Origin: a virus
Direction: 5' to 3' (one strand)
DNA length: 58,236 nucleotides
Virus record (IMG/VR): IMGVR_UViG_3300024344_000011
Location: 1-58,236 of that record
The notes below the pieces were generated by a model. It was given only the letters and a program-made list of their open reading frames with translations. It did no database searches and was not told the DNA's origin. Shown here piece by piece: positions 1 to 5,993 of this stretch. Position 1 is the stretch's first letter; every line of letters starts with the position of its first letter. The position numbers were made by a program, and so were the translations under genes.

Positions 1-152
1 ACCATATCAAATGGTCTATTTTCTCCACTCATTATATATCTTTCGCTATCACAATTAGGACAAACGCCACTATCACTCCAACCACTCATTTTGCTCTCCT
101 TATGTATTTATGAATTTCGCAATCTAACTCTAACATTTTACTTAAAACTTGT
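1..152. repeat. Left copy of the 152-bp terminal direct repeat
   Basis: Bases 1-152 recur at 58085-58236 with one difference (A at 127, G at 58211). The copy contains the first 30 codons of the leftward zinc-ribbon gene that is complete at the right end, and the end of the 79-residue gene at 86-325. Either the contig is circular and the ends are assembly overlap, or the virion DNA has short terminal repeats. The single mismatch suggests strain variation within the sampled population or a read error. Confidence 0.95.
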
Positions 153-325
153 CGGGCATCTTCACTCACAGAAAAATTATCATGAAAATCTACTAACTCG
201 CCAAGCGTCAAATTTTCTTTAATGACCAGGTTATAAATGTTATTGTCATAAAAATCTTTTATGAATTGTTTGAAGATATTATCCAACTTTTTTTCATAGC
301 TGTTATATGTTGTAAATCTATTCAT
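86..325 (-). CDS. Small hypothetical protein, leftward operon
   Basis: A 79-residue, mostly helical protein with mixed charge and no family I recognise. Its start overlaps the stop of the upstream 198-residue gene by four bases. Its own TGA overlaps the ATG of the zinc-ribbon gene whose start lies at 89 here and at 58173 in the right terminal repeat. These ATGA-type overlaps imply translational coupling and show that the operon continues across the circular junction. The last codons are duplicated in the right terminal repeat. Confidence 0.75.
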   Translation of the reverse strand: MNRFTTYNSYEKKLDNIFKQFIKDFYDNNIYNLVIKENLTLGELVDFHDNFSVSEDARQVLSKMLELDCEIHKYIRRAK

Positions 326-918
326 TTACTCCCCCATTGTTCTATTGCACTATTAAATTCCATTAGCCCGTCATCGCCATATAAACCAAAACACGAATCA
401 ATCCACTCCCAATCTTCTTCTGCGAGGTTATCGGCTACACTCTGATAATAAGGTAAATTACATTTGTTTACTTTTTGTGAAATCTGAATACCCCAAGTAT
501 CTCCCGTTAGAAAGGCATTGTATCTTTCTATATCACAAGATAATCCTAATTCAGCGAGGGCTAAATCTTTCTCTGATAACTCTCCTTTGATACTTTGTTG
601 TTCTCGAATTTGGTCATGTGTTATATAAATAACCCCAACACAACCACTATCCCATTGGCAACCAGGAGAAGTAGTCATGCTTAATCCTCCATGATCATGA
701 AGGTATAAAGGTTTCCATAAAACATTATCCGTGCTGATAAATTCTTTTAATTCTTCCTCCGTAAAATCCTCCTCATGTGGTAAATCATAACGGCTATGAA
801 AACACACCATAGTCGTATCATTCGTCCATTCAATTCTAGGATTCTCGGCATAAGCATCATGTATTAGTTCTATCTTGTAACTATACGAATCGTTTTTTAC
901 AATTTCTTCTCTACTCAT
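322..918 (-). CDS. Conserved phage protein of unknown function
   Basis: About 198 residues. The sequence shows a TMVCFHSRY segment near residue 36, then LYLHDHGGLSM and PGCQWDSGCVGVIYIT in the middle, and a C-terminal DSCFGLYGD. I recognise this pattern (CFH.RY, HDHGG/DHSG, WDSG..G.IY) from a widespread family in phages and plasmids with no assigned function. I chose the ATG at 918 over an upstream ATG at 933 because the purine run AAAGGAAAG lies just before it. The start overlaps the end of the preceding gene by eight bases. Confidence 0.8.
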   Translation of the reverse strand: MSREEIVKNDSYSYKIELIHDAYAENPRIEWTNDTTMVCFHSRYDLPHEEDFTEEELKEFISTDNVLWKPLYLHDHGGLSMTTSPGCQWDSGCVGVIYITHDQIREQQSIKGELSEKDLALAELGLSCDIERYNAFLTGDTWGIQISQKVNKCNLPYYQSVADNLAEEDWEWIDSCFGLYGDDGLMEFNSAIEQWGSK

Positions 919-1159
919 TATCTTTCCTTTCATTCATTTCATTAACAATATCTGCTCTATCTTCTAATAAGATTTCAACTTCCTCCACCAAGCTATTAAA
1001 AATATCTTGACCTTTTTCGGTAAAAGAAATTACTTCATCTTCTTCTATGGTATATTTTTCATAATCGTCCCCATATCTTTCTTGCATAATCCAATCTGCT
1101 ATATCACAAGTAAGTTCAATATATTGGTCGGAGGATAATAAAATTTTTTCTTTACTCAT
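911..1159 (-). CDS. Small acidic hypothetical protein
   Basis: 82 residues, strongly acidic (many Glu and Asp), probably helical, with no family recognised. It overlaps the upstream gene by four bases and the downstream gene by eight, as expected for a translationally coupled early operon. Small acidic early proteins of phages are often inhibitors of host enzymes, but nothing in the sequence shows a target. Confidence 0.7.
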   Translation of the reverse strand: MSKEKILLSSDQYIELTCDIADWIMQERYGDDYEKYTIEEDEVISFTEKGQDIFNSLVEEVEILLEDRADIVNEMNERKDNE

Positions 1160-1365
1160 TTGTTTTCCCCTTTCAACTCTGTAAGTTCTTTTTCTAAGTT
1201 CTCAATTTTTTCTAGTCTAATCTCTTCGACTAGGAGACCTACTAATTTTTTAGCTATGGAAATATTTTGCCAATCTTTCTCCCACCACATTTCCTCTTCC
1301 CATTTTGATACACCATGAGTAGATTTAATTGCCTTCACTATTAATTCTTTATCTTCTAAGTTCAT
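1156..1365 (-). CDS. Small coiled-coil hypothetical protein
   Basis: 69 residues. A Trp-rich centre (WEEEMWWEKDWQN) is followed by a C-terminal heptad-like Leu/Ile/Glu/Lys helix likely to form a coiled coil. Not recognised. It begins two bases after the stop of the 47-residue gene and overlaps the next gene by four bases. Confidence 0.65.
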   Translation of the reverse strand: MNLEDKELIVKAIKSTHGVSKWEEEMWWEKDWQNISIAKKLVGLLVEEIRLEKIENLEKELTELKGENK

Positions 1366-1367
1366 AA

Positions 1368-1511
1368 TTATTCCTCCAACTCCTCTAACTCTCTTTTAAT
1401 TCTTTTCGTTTCTGATTGATGGTATTGCAAATCTTCTTTAAGTTCTTTTTTGTAATTATTCATGGAGCTTTCTTCAGTCCATTCCACAAACTCAATTTTT
1501 TCTTCGGCCAT
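1368..1511 (-). CDS. Very small hypothetical protein (47 aa)
   Basis: A 48-codon frame from ATG at 1511 to TAA at 1368, starting MAEEKIEFVEWTEE and ending in a Glu/Lys-rich helix. The ATG overlaps the TAA of the upstream gene by one base (TAATG), and the next gene starts two bases after its stop. It exactly fills what would otherwise be a 145-base gap in a gapless operon, which is the main reason to call it. Function unknown. Confidence 0.6.
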   Translation of the reverse strand: MAEEKIEFVEWTEESSMNNYKKELKEDLQYHQSETKRIKRELEELEE

Positions 1512-2065
1512 TATTCTTGCTCCCTTAACTCTGTATATCTTTCTGCAAATCTTGGTGTCTTATGAGTAATTAACCAAGCAAAAGGTAATGCTTTAACTTT
1601 GTGATTCAAAGTATTCCATTCTTCTATGTCGGCTACATACTCTTTCGTAAAGTTCTCTTGTATATCGTCATAACCAAAAAAACCTAACAAAGCTCCTAAT
1701 AGTTCTGACTGATTATAAGTTAATGCTATGACCTGAGTTAAATCACGCTTTTTTACCGGTTCGTTTTGAGATACCAAACTGTTTATGTGATTTTTTATAG
1801 AATCAATTCTATATTGCAAACTATCGTCAAGTTCGTCCCAAACTTTATCAACATTGGGCATTTTGTTTTTTTCAATTATCTCGGTTTGTTGGGATACTGA
1901 AACAATAGCCGACAATACTTGAAACTGACTGTAAGTAAATGTTGTATAGGCAAGTTTATGTTCGTTGTTTCTATCTTGGTCTTTATAATTTATAAAATCA
2001 GTAATCTTCCTTTGAAGCTTTACATGACCAGGAACTTTCTCATTCTCTGTATATCGACTAGCCAT
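1511..2065 (-). CDS. Hypothetical protein (184 aa)
   Basis: The ATG at 2065 (MASRYTENEK) overlaps the end of the upstream zinc-binding protein by eight bases. A longer frame opens at 2131 but lies wholly inside that upstream gene, so the shorter start is preferred. The protein has two similar segments, TFTYSQFQVLSAIVS near residue 45 and ALTYNQSELLGALLGFFG near residue 120, perhaps an internal repeat of a helical unit. No family recognised. Confidence 0.7.
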   Translation of the reverse strand: MASRYTENEKVPGHVKLQRKITDFINYKDQDRNNEHKLAYTTFTYSQFQVLSAIVSVSQQTEIIEKNKMPNVDKVWDELDDSLQYRIDSIKNHINSLVSQNEPVKKRDLTQVIALTYNQSELLGALLGFFGYDDIQENFTKEYVADIEEWNTLNHKVKALPFAWLITHKTPRFAERYTELREQE

Positions 2066-2426
2066 TGTTTGCCTCTCTTTCGTTTTTGATTTCTTGTTCT
2101 CTTTTAGTTTGTGGAAAATCACAATACACATAAAGGTTACTTAATATTCTTCCCTCTCTAGTCTTAAGACTACAAGGTGTATCCCCTTTTTCTATTCTTT
2201 GGTAATCTTCAATAGGCATTTCTTTTAATACCCACTCCACAATTTTATTATACTGAATCCATTGTGGCATTTGTTGTATGTCAAAAATTCTGACTGTGGT
2301 TACAAAGTTATCACAAGTATTACAAACCCGTGATCCCTCGTCCGTGAGTAGAGGATACGGATTATTACCTAAACCCTCTATTTCTTCTTCACATAATTTA
2401 CATTTATTTTCTTTTTTAGACTCCAT
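2058..2426 (-). CDS. Small zinc-binding protein with two CxxC pairs
   Basis: 122 residues. The N-terminus carries CKLCEEE and later CNTCDNF, a two-knuckle zinc-ribbon arrangement of about 30 residues. The rest is unrecognised and contains a short hydrophobic/aromatic helix (MPQWIQYNKIVEWVLKEM). Proteins of this type in phage early operons often bind nucleic acid or a host protein; that is inference. It overlaps its upstream neighbour by 11 bases and its downstream neighbour by eight. Confidence 0.7.
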   Translation of the reverse strand: MESKKENKCKLCEEEIEGLGNNPYPLLTDEGSRVCNTCDNFVTTVRIFDIQQMPQWIQYNKIVEWVLKEMPIEDYQRIEKGDTPCSLKTREGRILSNLYVYCDFPQTKREQEIKNEREANNG

Positions 2427-2574
2427 AATCTTTCCACTCCCCCTCTGTGATTAAAGTTTTAAAAACCTCTGTAATTTCTTTTGATTTGTTAGTATCGCCT
2501 GTTACAATTTCTACTGCCTCTCTAACTTGAGATTGTAGTAATTTTAACTCCGATTCTTTATATTTAATTCTCAT
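2416..2574 (-). CDS. First gene of the leftward operon, small hypothetical protein (52 aa)
   Basis: A 53-codon frame from ATG at 2574 to TAA at 2416, starting MRIKYKESELKLLQ, predominantly helical. GGGAG lies about 12 bases upstream of the ATG, and a near-consensus promoter lies 33-62 bases upstream. The gene overlaps the next by 11 bases. This makes it the promoter-proximal gene of the operon that runs leftwards across the circular junction. Function unknown. Confidence 0.6.
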   Translation of the reverse strand: MRIKYKESELKLLQSQVREAVEIVTGDTNKSKEITEVFKTLITEGEWKDYGV

Positions 2575-2606
2575 TGTAAAATAACTCCCTTAATAGTTAA
2601 TGTATT

Positions 2607-2636
2607 ATTATTAACACAATAAATAATGGTTTACAA
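2607..2636 (-). promoter_or_regulatory. Probable sigma70-type promoter for the leftward operon
   Basis: Read on the minus strand: TTGTAA (-35, 2631-2636), an 18-base spacer, then AATAAT (-10, 2607-2612), followed by the RBS and ATG of the first leftward gene. The -35 is embedded in a GGTTTACA half-site (2628-2635) matching the palindromic motif seen at other phage promoters, which suggests repression at this promoter. Confidence 0.5.
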
Positions 2637-2949
2637 GTTTTTTTACTTAATAATATATACTATTCGTTTATGGTTTACGGGTTTATGCCATAAACAAATA
2701 GCCATATATAAAACTCTTTTGGCTATATTCTGCCATTATAAAGGTTTTTTTGTTTATGGTTTACGGCAAGGGGCATAAACTTCTTTATTCAATGTTTTCA
2801 ATACTTTAAGAGAGGTTTATGGTTTATGTATATATATATATGTATGGTGGGGCATAAAGCCCCCACACCATATATAATTTATTTAATTAATAATTGAGTA
2901 AACGCCACCGATAGAGTAAACTAGCCAGGTGAAAGGAAGAGGAACAATC
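2637..2949. other. Intergenic control region with iteron-like repeats, candidate origin
   Basis: No gene here. A 15-base element GTTTATGGTTTAYGK occurs three times in the same orientation, at 2666-2680, 2752-2766 and 2815-2829. A perfect 15-base palindrome, GTTTATG-C-CATAAAC, is at 2681-2695. GGCATAAAC half-copies follow (2772-2780 and nearby). The sequence then becomes AT-rich with a TATATATATATA run (2829-2841) and a GTGGGGC/GCCCCCAC stem-loop near 2847-2868. Repeated elements plus an AT-rich stretch between divergent operons fit a replication origin or a multi-site operator. The choice between them is inference. Confidence 0.45.
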
Positions 2950-3456
2950 ATGGTAGGCAATAAGAGAAAAGCAAATGTCAAGGCAGTAGCAAATGAGCCG
3001 ACAAGTTTGGACGCCAAATTGACAGAAAAGGAAATGAGATTTGTAGAGCATTATGTAAAAGATAATCTCTCTCAAACGGAGTCGGCAAGACGAGCCGGTT
3101 ACGACCATGCAAGACAAGAGGGATATAGACTGATAAGAAGAAAACACGTAGCCGACAAGATAGTAGAAATGCAAGACGATTTAAGACAACGGGCTAGGAT
3201 TACACCTGAAAGGTCTTTAAATGATTTAATGAAAATTAGAGATAAGGCATACCAGGAGGGATCATACAATGCCTCAATCGGAGCAGAAAAATTACGATTA
3301 CAGATAGCCGGATTGTTAGTTGATAAGAAAGAAATTAAGACAGGAAAGATAGACCAAATGACAAGAGAAGAGGTCATGAAAGAATTAGAAAAGTTACACG
3401 CAATTGCTGAAGAGAATACGATAGATATTACAGCTACTTCCACCGAAACTGAATGA
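2950..3456 (+). CDS. terS: Terminase small subunit (Terminase_2-like)
   Basis: 168 residues. LTEKEMRFVEHYV near residue 27 is followed by NLSQTESARRAGYD, RLIRRKHVADKI and a helical C-terminus. This is the HTH-type DNA-recognition layout of the terminase small subunit family, which recognises packaging sites and feeds DNA to the TerL motor. Start: the ATG at 2950 has AGGAAGAGGA just upstream; a GTG at 2929 is possible but lacks this. It lies 5 kb from TerL, separated by an unusual regulatory island, and the flanking DNA is rich in CCWGG sites. The function is assigned from motif recognition only. Confidence 0.8.
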   Translation: MVGNKRKANVKAVANEPTSLDAKLTEKEMRFVEHYVKDNLSQTESARRAGYDHARQEGYRLIRRKHVADKIVEMQDDLRQRARITPERSLNDLMKIRDKAYQEGSYNASIGAEKLRLQIAGLLVDKKEIKTGKIDQMTREEVMKELEKLHAIAEENTIDITATSTETE

Positions 3457-3457
3457 G

Positions 3458-3473
3458 TGTAAACAAGTTTACA
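3458..3473. promoter_or_regulatory. GTTTAC-type palindrome just after terS
   Basis: TGTAAAC-AA-GTTTACA is a perfect 7+7 inverted repeat overlapping the end of the small terminase gene, with another GTTTAC half-site at 3478-3483. The half-sites are the same as in the palindromes at 3718 and 52008 but in the opposite (outward) orientation. Confidence 0.45.
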
Positions 3474-3567
3474 AATGTTTACTAAAACTAGGGCCATTAC
3501 ATAAAACTCTAGGAATAAACCAGGGGGGTGGGAGGCTTCCCCTCCCCCGAAAAAAAATTGAGATACA

Positions 3568-3613
3568 AGTCGGGGCATATGTAGTCGGGACACACATTAG
3601 TCGGGACACGTAT
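3568..3613 (+). repeat. Three tandem AGTCGGG(A/G)CA repeats
   Basis: Units start at 3568, 3583 and 3599, each reading AGTCGGGRCAYRYRT, with 15-16 base spacing. Related units recur at 4175-4214 and around 5349-5376, always in gene-free DNA of the 2.9-5.4 kb island. Spacing and orientation are regular, which suggests a protein-binding array. Confidence 0.6.
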
Positions 3614-3717
3614 AAAACCAAAACTAAAACCTATCAGTTCAAGTTTAAGTTCTAAAAGTCCTAGCCAGGGGAAGGCCAAGTCCTAGCTAGACCGGCTTAA
3701 AACCAGGGAATGTTTCT

Positions 3718-3734
3718 GTTTACATTATGTAAAC
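3718..3734. promoter_or_regulatory. Perfect 17-bp palindrome, probable operator
   Basis: GTTTACAT-T-ATGTAAAC is a perfect inverted repeat around one base. It shares both half-sites with the 19-bp palindrome in front of the RHH gene at 52048, so one repressor could bind both. It overlaps the -35 of the promoter called at 3719-3747. Confidence 0.6.
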
Positions 3735-3747
3735 CATTTGGTAGATT
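3719..3747 (+). promoter_or_regulatory. Probable promoter for the gene at 3799
   Basis: TTTACA (3719-3724), a 17-base spacer and TAGATT (3742-3747). The -35 lies inside the perfect palindrome, so repressor binding would block polymerase. A 7-bp hairpin with CTTC loop (AGACTAC/GTAGTCT, 3759-3776) would be at the 5' end of the transcript, close to the RBS GGAG at about 3783. Confidence 0.5.
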
Positions 3748-3758
3748 CATAATCAGAA

Positions 3759-3776
3759 AGACTACCTTCGTAGTCT
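3759..3776 (+). promoter_or_regulatory. 5'-leader hairpin before the gene at 3799
   Basis: AGACTAC-CTTC-GTAGTCT forms a perfect 7-bp stem with a UUC-type tetraloop in RNA, ending seven bases before GGGAG. No T-run follows, so it is not a terminator. It may stabilise the transcript or affect initiation. Confidence 0.5.
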
Positions 3777-3798
3777 AGTTAATGGGAGTTAACATAAC

Positions 3799-4092
3799 AT
3801 GGCTAAATCAGCTACACACAAAATAACTTTATTTCAAACTGACTTAAATAGAATTAACAGAAGTATTAAAGAAATCCAGGAGAGTGAACCGGAAGGAACA
3901 AGCCTCTTTTACATGGAAATACCATACGATGTTGATAAGAAAGAGTTAGGTGATGTGTTTGTGTTTCGCACTACACTTAAAGAAGAAACCGAAGAGTATG
4001 AAACACGCATAAGTAAAACTTGGAAATACGAGGATTACGAAATTACCTTGACTGACCATTACGAAACGAAAGACATAAAACTTTCTGATTAG
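3799..4092 (+). CDS. Hypothetical protein (97 aa), regulatory-island unit 1
   Basis: 97 residues, rich in Glu, Lys and Thr, with a C-terminal half of alternating charged and aromatic residues that looks like beta-strands (VFVFRTTLKEE, KTWKYEDYEITLTD). No family recognised. It is a single-gene transcription unit: probable promoter with operator at 3718-3747 and a strong terminator at 4113-4147. That makes it a candidate immediate-early or constitutively expressed accessory gene. Confidence 0.65.
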   Translation: MAKSATHKITLFQTDLNRINRSIKEIQESEPEGTSLFYMEIPYDVDKKELGDVFVFRTTLKEETEEYETRISKTWKYEDYEITLTDHYETKDIKLSD

Positions 4093-4112
4093 TAGAAGAA
4101 CTTCTAGAAGAG

Positions 4113-4147
4113 GCCCCGACTCGTCTTGACCTGTCGGGGCTTTTTTT
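4113..4147 (+). terminator. Strong rho-independent terminator
   Basis: GCCCCGAC (4113-4120), 12-base loop, GTCGGGGC (4133-4140), then seven T. The perfect 8-bp GC-rich stem ends the unit of the gene at 3799. The stem's GTCGGGG resembles the AGTCGGG repeat units nearby. Confidence 0.9.
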
Positions 4148-4174
4148 GTGCCTTTTCTCCAGGAAATCTCCGGG

Positions 4175-4214
4175 TGTCGGGACATACGTAAAAGAGTCGG
4201 GATTCATGTAAAAG
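4175..4214 (+). repeat. Two tandem 20-bp GTCGGGA repeats
   Basis: TGTCGGGACATACGTAAAAG and AGTCGGGATTCATGTAAAAG, 20-base period. They belong to the same family as the three units at 3568-3613 and the group near 5349. Confidence 0.6.
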
Positions 4215-4356
4215 ACCAGGTGGTTCTCCGGGTAATATAACAGATCACCAATTATTACATTACCTGGAACCCGGCCAGGCGCCTCGAGGTTACCGGGTAG
4301 AAGGCCTTTGCTCCAGGAAAGAAAGTTGGTTTACATTCTCTTGAGGTTGTGTTATG

Positions 4357-4373
4357 GTTTACATATTGTTAAC
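4357..4373. promoter_or_regulatory. Imperfect GTTTAC palindrome, probable operator
   Basis: GTTTACATATTGTTAAC, an inverted repeat with two mismatched pairs around the central A, 22 bases before the start of the next gene. A half-site GGTTTACAT lies at 4328-4336; its TTTACA is 17 bases from TATGGT (4353-4358), a weak possible promoter whose -10 overlaps the palindrome. Confidence 0.4.
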
Positions 4374-4394
4374 TATTAAAGGGAGTTAAAAACA

Positions 4395-4589
4395 ATGACA
4401 AATAACTTAAATAAAATTTACTTTACTTATCTAGACGAACTGAGAGGTTCCGGGGAAACCAATATGTTTGGCGCTCCGTCTTATCTTATTTCTGAATTTG
4501 GAATCGATAAGAGGGAAGCCATGGACATTACGTCAGCATGGATGACCTGGGTATCTAATGGTCGTCAAATTGAAGAGGTGGCATCATGA
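4395..4589 (+). CDS. Small conserved phage protein (64 aa)
   Basis: 64 residues. The core YLDELRGSGETNMFGA..YL..EFGI.K.EA..I...WM is a pattern I recognise from many small phage proteins of unknown function (YLD.LR.SG.TNMFGA). AAGGGAGTT precedes the ATG. Its stop overlaps the start of the next gene by four bases, so the genes 4395-5298 form one coupled operon ending at the terminator at 5317. Confidence 0.75.
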   Translation: MTNNLNKIYFTYLDELRGSGETNMFGAPSYLISEFGIDKREAMDITSAWMTWVSNGRQIEEVAS

Positions 4590-5023
4590 CAACATCATTG
4601 AATCCATTTCCAAAGGGTTTTTTAAAGGAAACTTTTCAAGGCCCGAAGAAAAAAACGAATCGCGATCTGAGTTGTGAAGAAAGAGTCGACGAATACTTAG
4701 CCGACAGACTCCAAGATATAAAGGAGTTTGCCCAGGAAGGTTTTTCATCTGATGATTTTTTTGAATATGGCTTATCTGTTGATTATGTTGAGCCGTTCAC
4801 ATTCGGAGATGACCAGGAAGAAGGATACTTACGTTATCAATTATCGTGGGGTGGCCCTAGCGATGAATTTAGGTTTTATCAATTACGAACTGAATACTGG
4901 TTCCTGGATTGGCATGACGGAGCATCAAGGGACGTATCCCAGGAAGATGATATTATAGAATTAAAATCTTTCTTTAATGATTGCGGTTATTTCGATCCAA
5001 GTTTTGAGGGGGCATCATTATGA
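4586..5023 (+). CDS. Conserved phage protein (145 aa) of unknown function
   Basis: 145 residues. The middle, EYGLSVDYVEP followed by EGYLRYQLSWGGPSDEFRFY and YWFLDWHDGA, is highly aromatic and matches a pattern seen in many phage and plasmid proteins with no known role (SWGGPSDEFR.). Coupled to both neighbours by four-base overlaps. It has four CCWGG sites inside the reading frame. Confidence 0.75.
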   Translation: MTTSLNPFPKGFLKETFQGPKKKTNRDLSCEERVDEYLADRLQDIKEFAQEGFSSDDFFEYGLSVDYVEPFTFGDDQEEGYLRYQLSWGGPSDEFRFYQLRTEYWFLDWHDGASRDVSQEDDIIELKSFFNDCGYFDPSFEGASL

Positions 5024-5298
5024 GTCAACCATCAATAACTTTAGAAGAGGCCAAAAAACATATCGATAAAATGAACAATGAAAGTCTATATAATTTCATT
5101 GACCAACGCCGGGGGGTTGATAGTCTCATGCTAGAATATGCAAATGAGGTAGCCACCAGGCGACTAGCGAAAGAACACGCTATGTTATGGAAAGGCCAAA
5201 AGTTTAAGGACGAACCACTCCAGGACATTATCGATCGCAAGAATAAAGAGTCACAAGATTTTCTTAATGACCATATAGAGATCGTGCATATCAAATAA
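5020..5298 (+). CDS. Hypothetical protein (92 aa)
   Basis: 92 residues, mainly helical and highly charged, last gene of the 4395-5298 operon. Not recognised. It starts by a four-base overlap with the previous gene and is followed within 20 bases by a strong terminator, so the cassette is a compact three-gene transcript. Confidence 0.65.
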   Translation: MSQPSITLEEAKKHIDKMNNESLYNFIDQRRGVDSLMLEYANEVATRRLAKEHAMLWKGQKFKDEPLQDIIDRKNKESQDFLNDHIEIVHIK

Positions 5299-5316
5299 AC
5301 AAGGTTAACTCCGGGG

Positions 5317-5348
5317 AAAAGGCGAGGCTAATAACTTCGCCTTTTTTT
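5317..5348 (+). terminator. Rho-independent terminator after the three-gene cassette
   Basis: AAAAGGCGA (5317-5325) pairs with TCGCCTTTT (5337-5345) and is followed by more T (run 5342-5348). Confidence 0.85.
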
Positions 5349-5376
5349 GTGTCGGGAATCCAGGTCGGGAGTCGGG
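5349..5376 (+). repeat. Cluster of TCGGGA repeat units
   Basis: Three TCGGGA copies in 28 bases (GTGTCGGGAATCCAGG, GTCGGGA, GTCGGGATAC), the third group of this repeat family in the island. One unit abuts a CCAGG site. Confidence 0.5.
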
Positions 5377-5497
5377 ATACGCATCATAGACCTGGCCATG
5401 TATTAACCAGGAATAGATAATATATATAATAAACAAAACTTGGGCCATGTGGTTGCTAGTCATGATCTAGGTCATTTAAATTAAGTTAAGTAAATAG

Positions 5498-5527
5498 TTG
5501 CAATTATCATTTTTATTTTGTTATAAT
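5498..5527 (+). promoter_or_regulatory. Near-consensus sigma70 promoter
   Basis: TTGCAA (5498-5503), 18-base spacer, TATAAT (5522-5527). The expected transcript start is near 5534, giving an 18-base leader with GGAG at 5542 before the ATG at 5552. One of the clearest promoters in the window. Confidence 0.75.
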
Positions 5528-5551
5528 AGGTCATTAACAACGGAGATTAAA

Positions 5552-5944
5552 ATGAGATTAAAAGAAAAGATAACCTTAATAACTGAGAACAAAGGTAACG
5601 CAAGAATTTGGATACAAGGCGATACCGATGTTGAAAATCATGGCTTTACTGACGGACAAGTATTCACCGTTAGTTATGGAGACTCACAAATTGTCTTACA
5701 GCTTACAGGATTGAAAAGACAAAAAGGTATGCGAGTCGACAAAGAGTTTAAGCGTAAGCATAACTTACCAAAGAACACTATGAAAGTGAGTAAGACTGAG
5801 AGAGGTTCAACGATTGATATTGGCAACAAGTTTGTTACAATGGTTGCGGTTGACAATAACAAGATTGGCAATTTTATTCCTTACAAGCTTAAGAATAACA
5901 AAGACTCGAATCATAACAGCATGGTATTCATGTTCGATAAGTAA
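5552..5944 (+). CDS. Stand-alone small protein, possible SymE/AbrB-like fold
   Basis: About 130 residues from ATG at 5552, which has CGGAG 9 bases upstream; a longer frame from 5498 would overlap the promoter and is rejected. The N-terminus ARIWIQGDTDVENHGFTDGQ followed by VFTVSYGDSQIVLQL resembles the SymE/AbrB-type swapped-hairpin pattern (strand, acidic turn, GF..G, V.V..G.IV). The C-terminal half is basic. The family assignment is tentative and from reading only. It is a monocistronic unit with its own strong promoter and terminator, as in phage 'moron' genes, and may be expressed independently of the lytic programme. Confidence 0.6.
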   Translation: MRLKEKITLITENKGNARIWIQGDTDVENHGFTDGQVFTVSYGDSQIVLQLTGLKRQKGMRVDKEFKRKHNLPKNTMKVSKTERGSTIDIGNKFVTMVAVDNNKIGNFIPYKLKNNKDSNHNSMVFMFDK

Positions 5945-5965
5945 CCGAATCACATACCGAATCAG

Positions 5966-5993
5966 TGGCGTTCTTCGGGACGCCATTTTTTTT
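5966..5993 (+). terminator. Rho-independent terminator closing the stand-alone gene
   Basis: TGGCGT (5966-5971), loop TCTTCGGG, ACGCCA (5980-5985), then eight T. Confidence 0.88.

Larger units (their letters stand above)
3474..3798. other. Gene-free regulatory stretch with hairpins and repeats
   Basis: About 340 bases without a convincing gene. In order: a GC-rich stem-loop at 3523-3548 (GGGAGG against CCTCCC) followed by A8 rather than T, so not a clear rightward terminator; three tandem AGTCGGG repeats (3568-3613); a duplicated AAGTCCTAGC (about 3657 and 3680); three CCAGG sites; a perfect GTTTAC palindrome; a 7-bp hairpin with CTTC loop (3759-3776); and the RBS of the next gene. It looks like a control region rather than decayed coding sequence. 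Confidence 0.5.
4148..4394. other. Gene-free stretch with repeats and CCWGG sites
   Basis: About 250 bases without a gene. It contains two tandem TCGGGA units (4175-4214), five CCWGG sites (starting near 4159, 4216, 4263, 4275 and 4313), a GGTAAT...ATTACC inverted repeat around 4227-4265, CCGGGTA/ACCCGG inverted segments, a GGTTTACAT half-site (4328-4336) and a palindrome at 4357-4373 before the next gene. Confidence 0.5.

Noticed and set aside
2887-3593. Minus-strand frames opposite terS and its downstream gap
   Set aside because: Low-quality Cys/Ser/Leu-rich translations lying antisense to a recognised terminase gene and to palindromes; no start signals.
3568-4214. Repeat arrays as a CRISPR
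   Set aside because: Units are 15-20 bases in direct contact with no unique spacers, and there are no Cas adaptation genes beyond a stand-alone Cas4-like nuclease.
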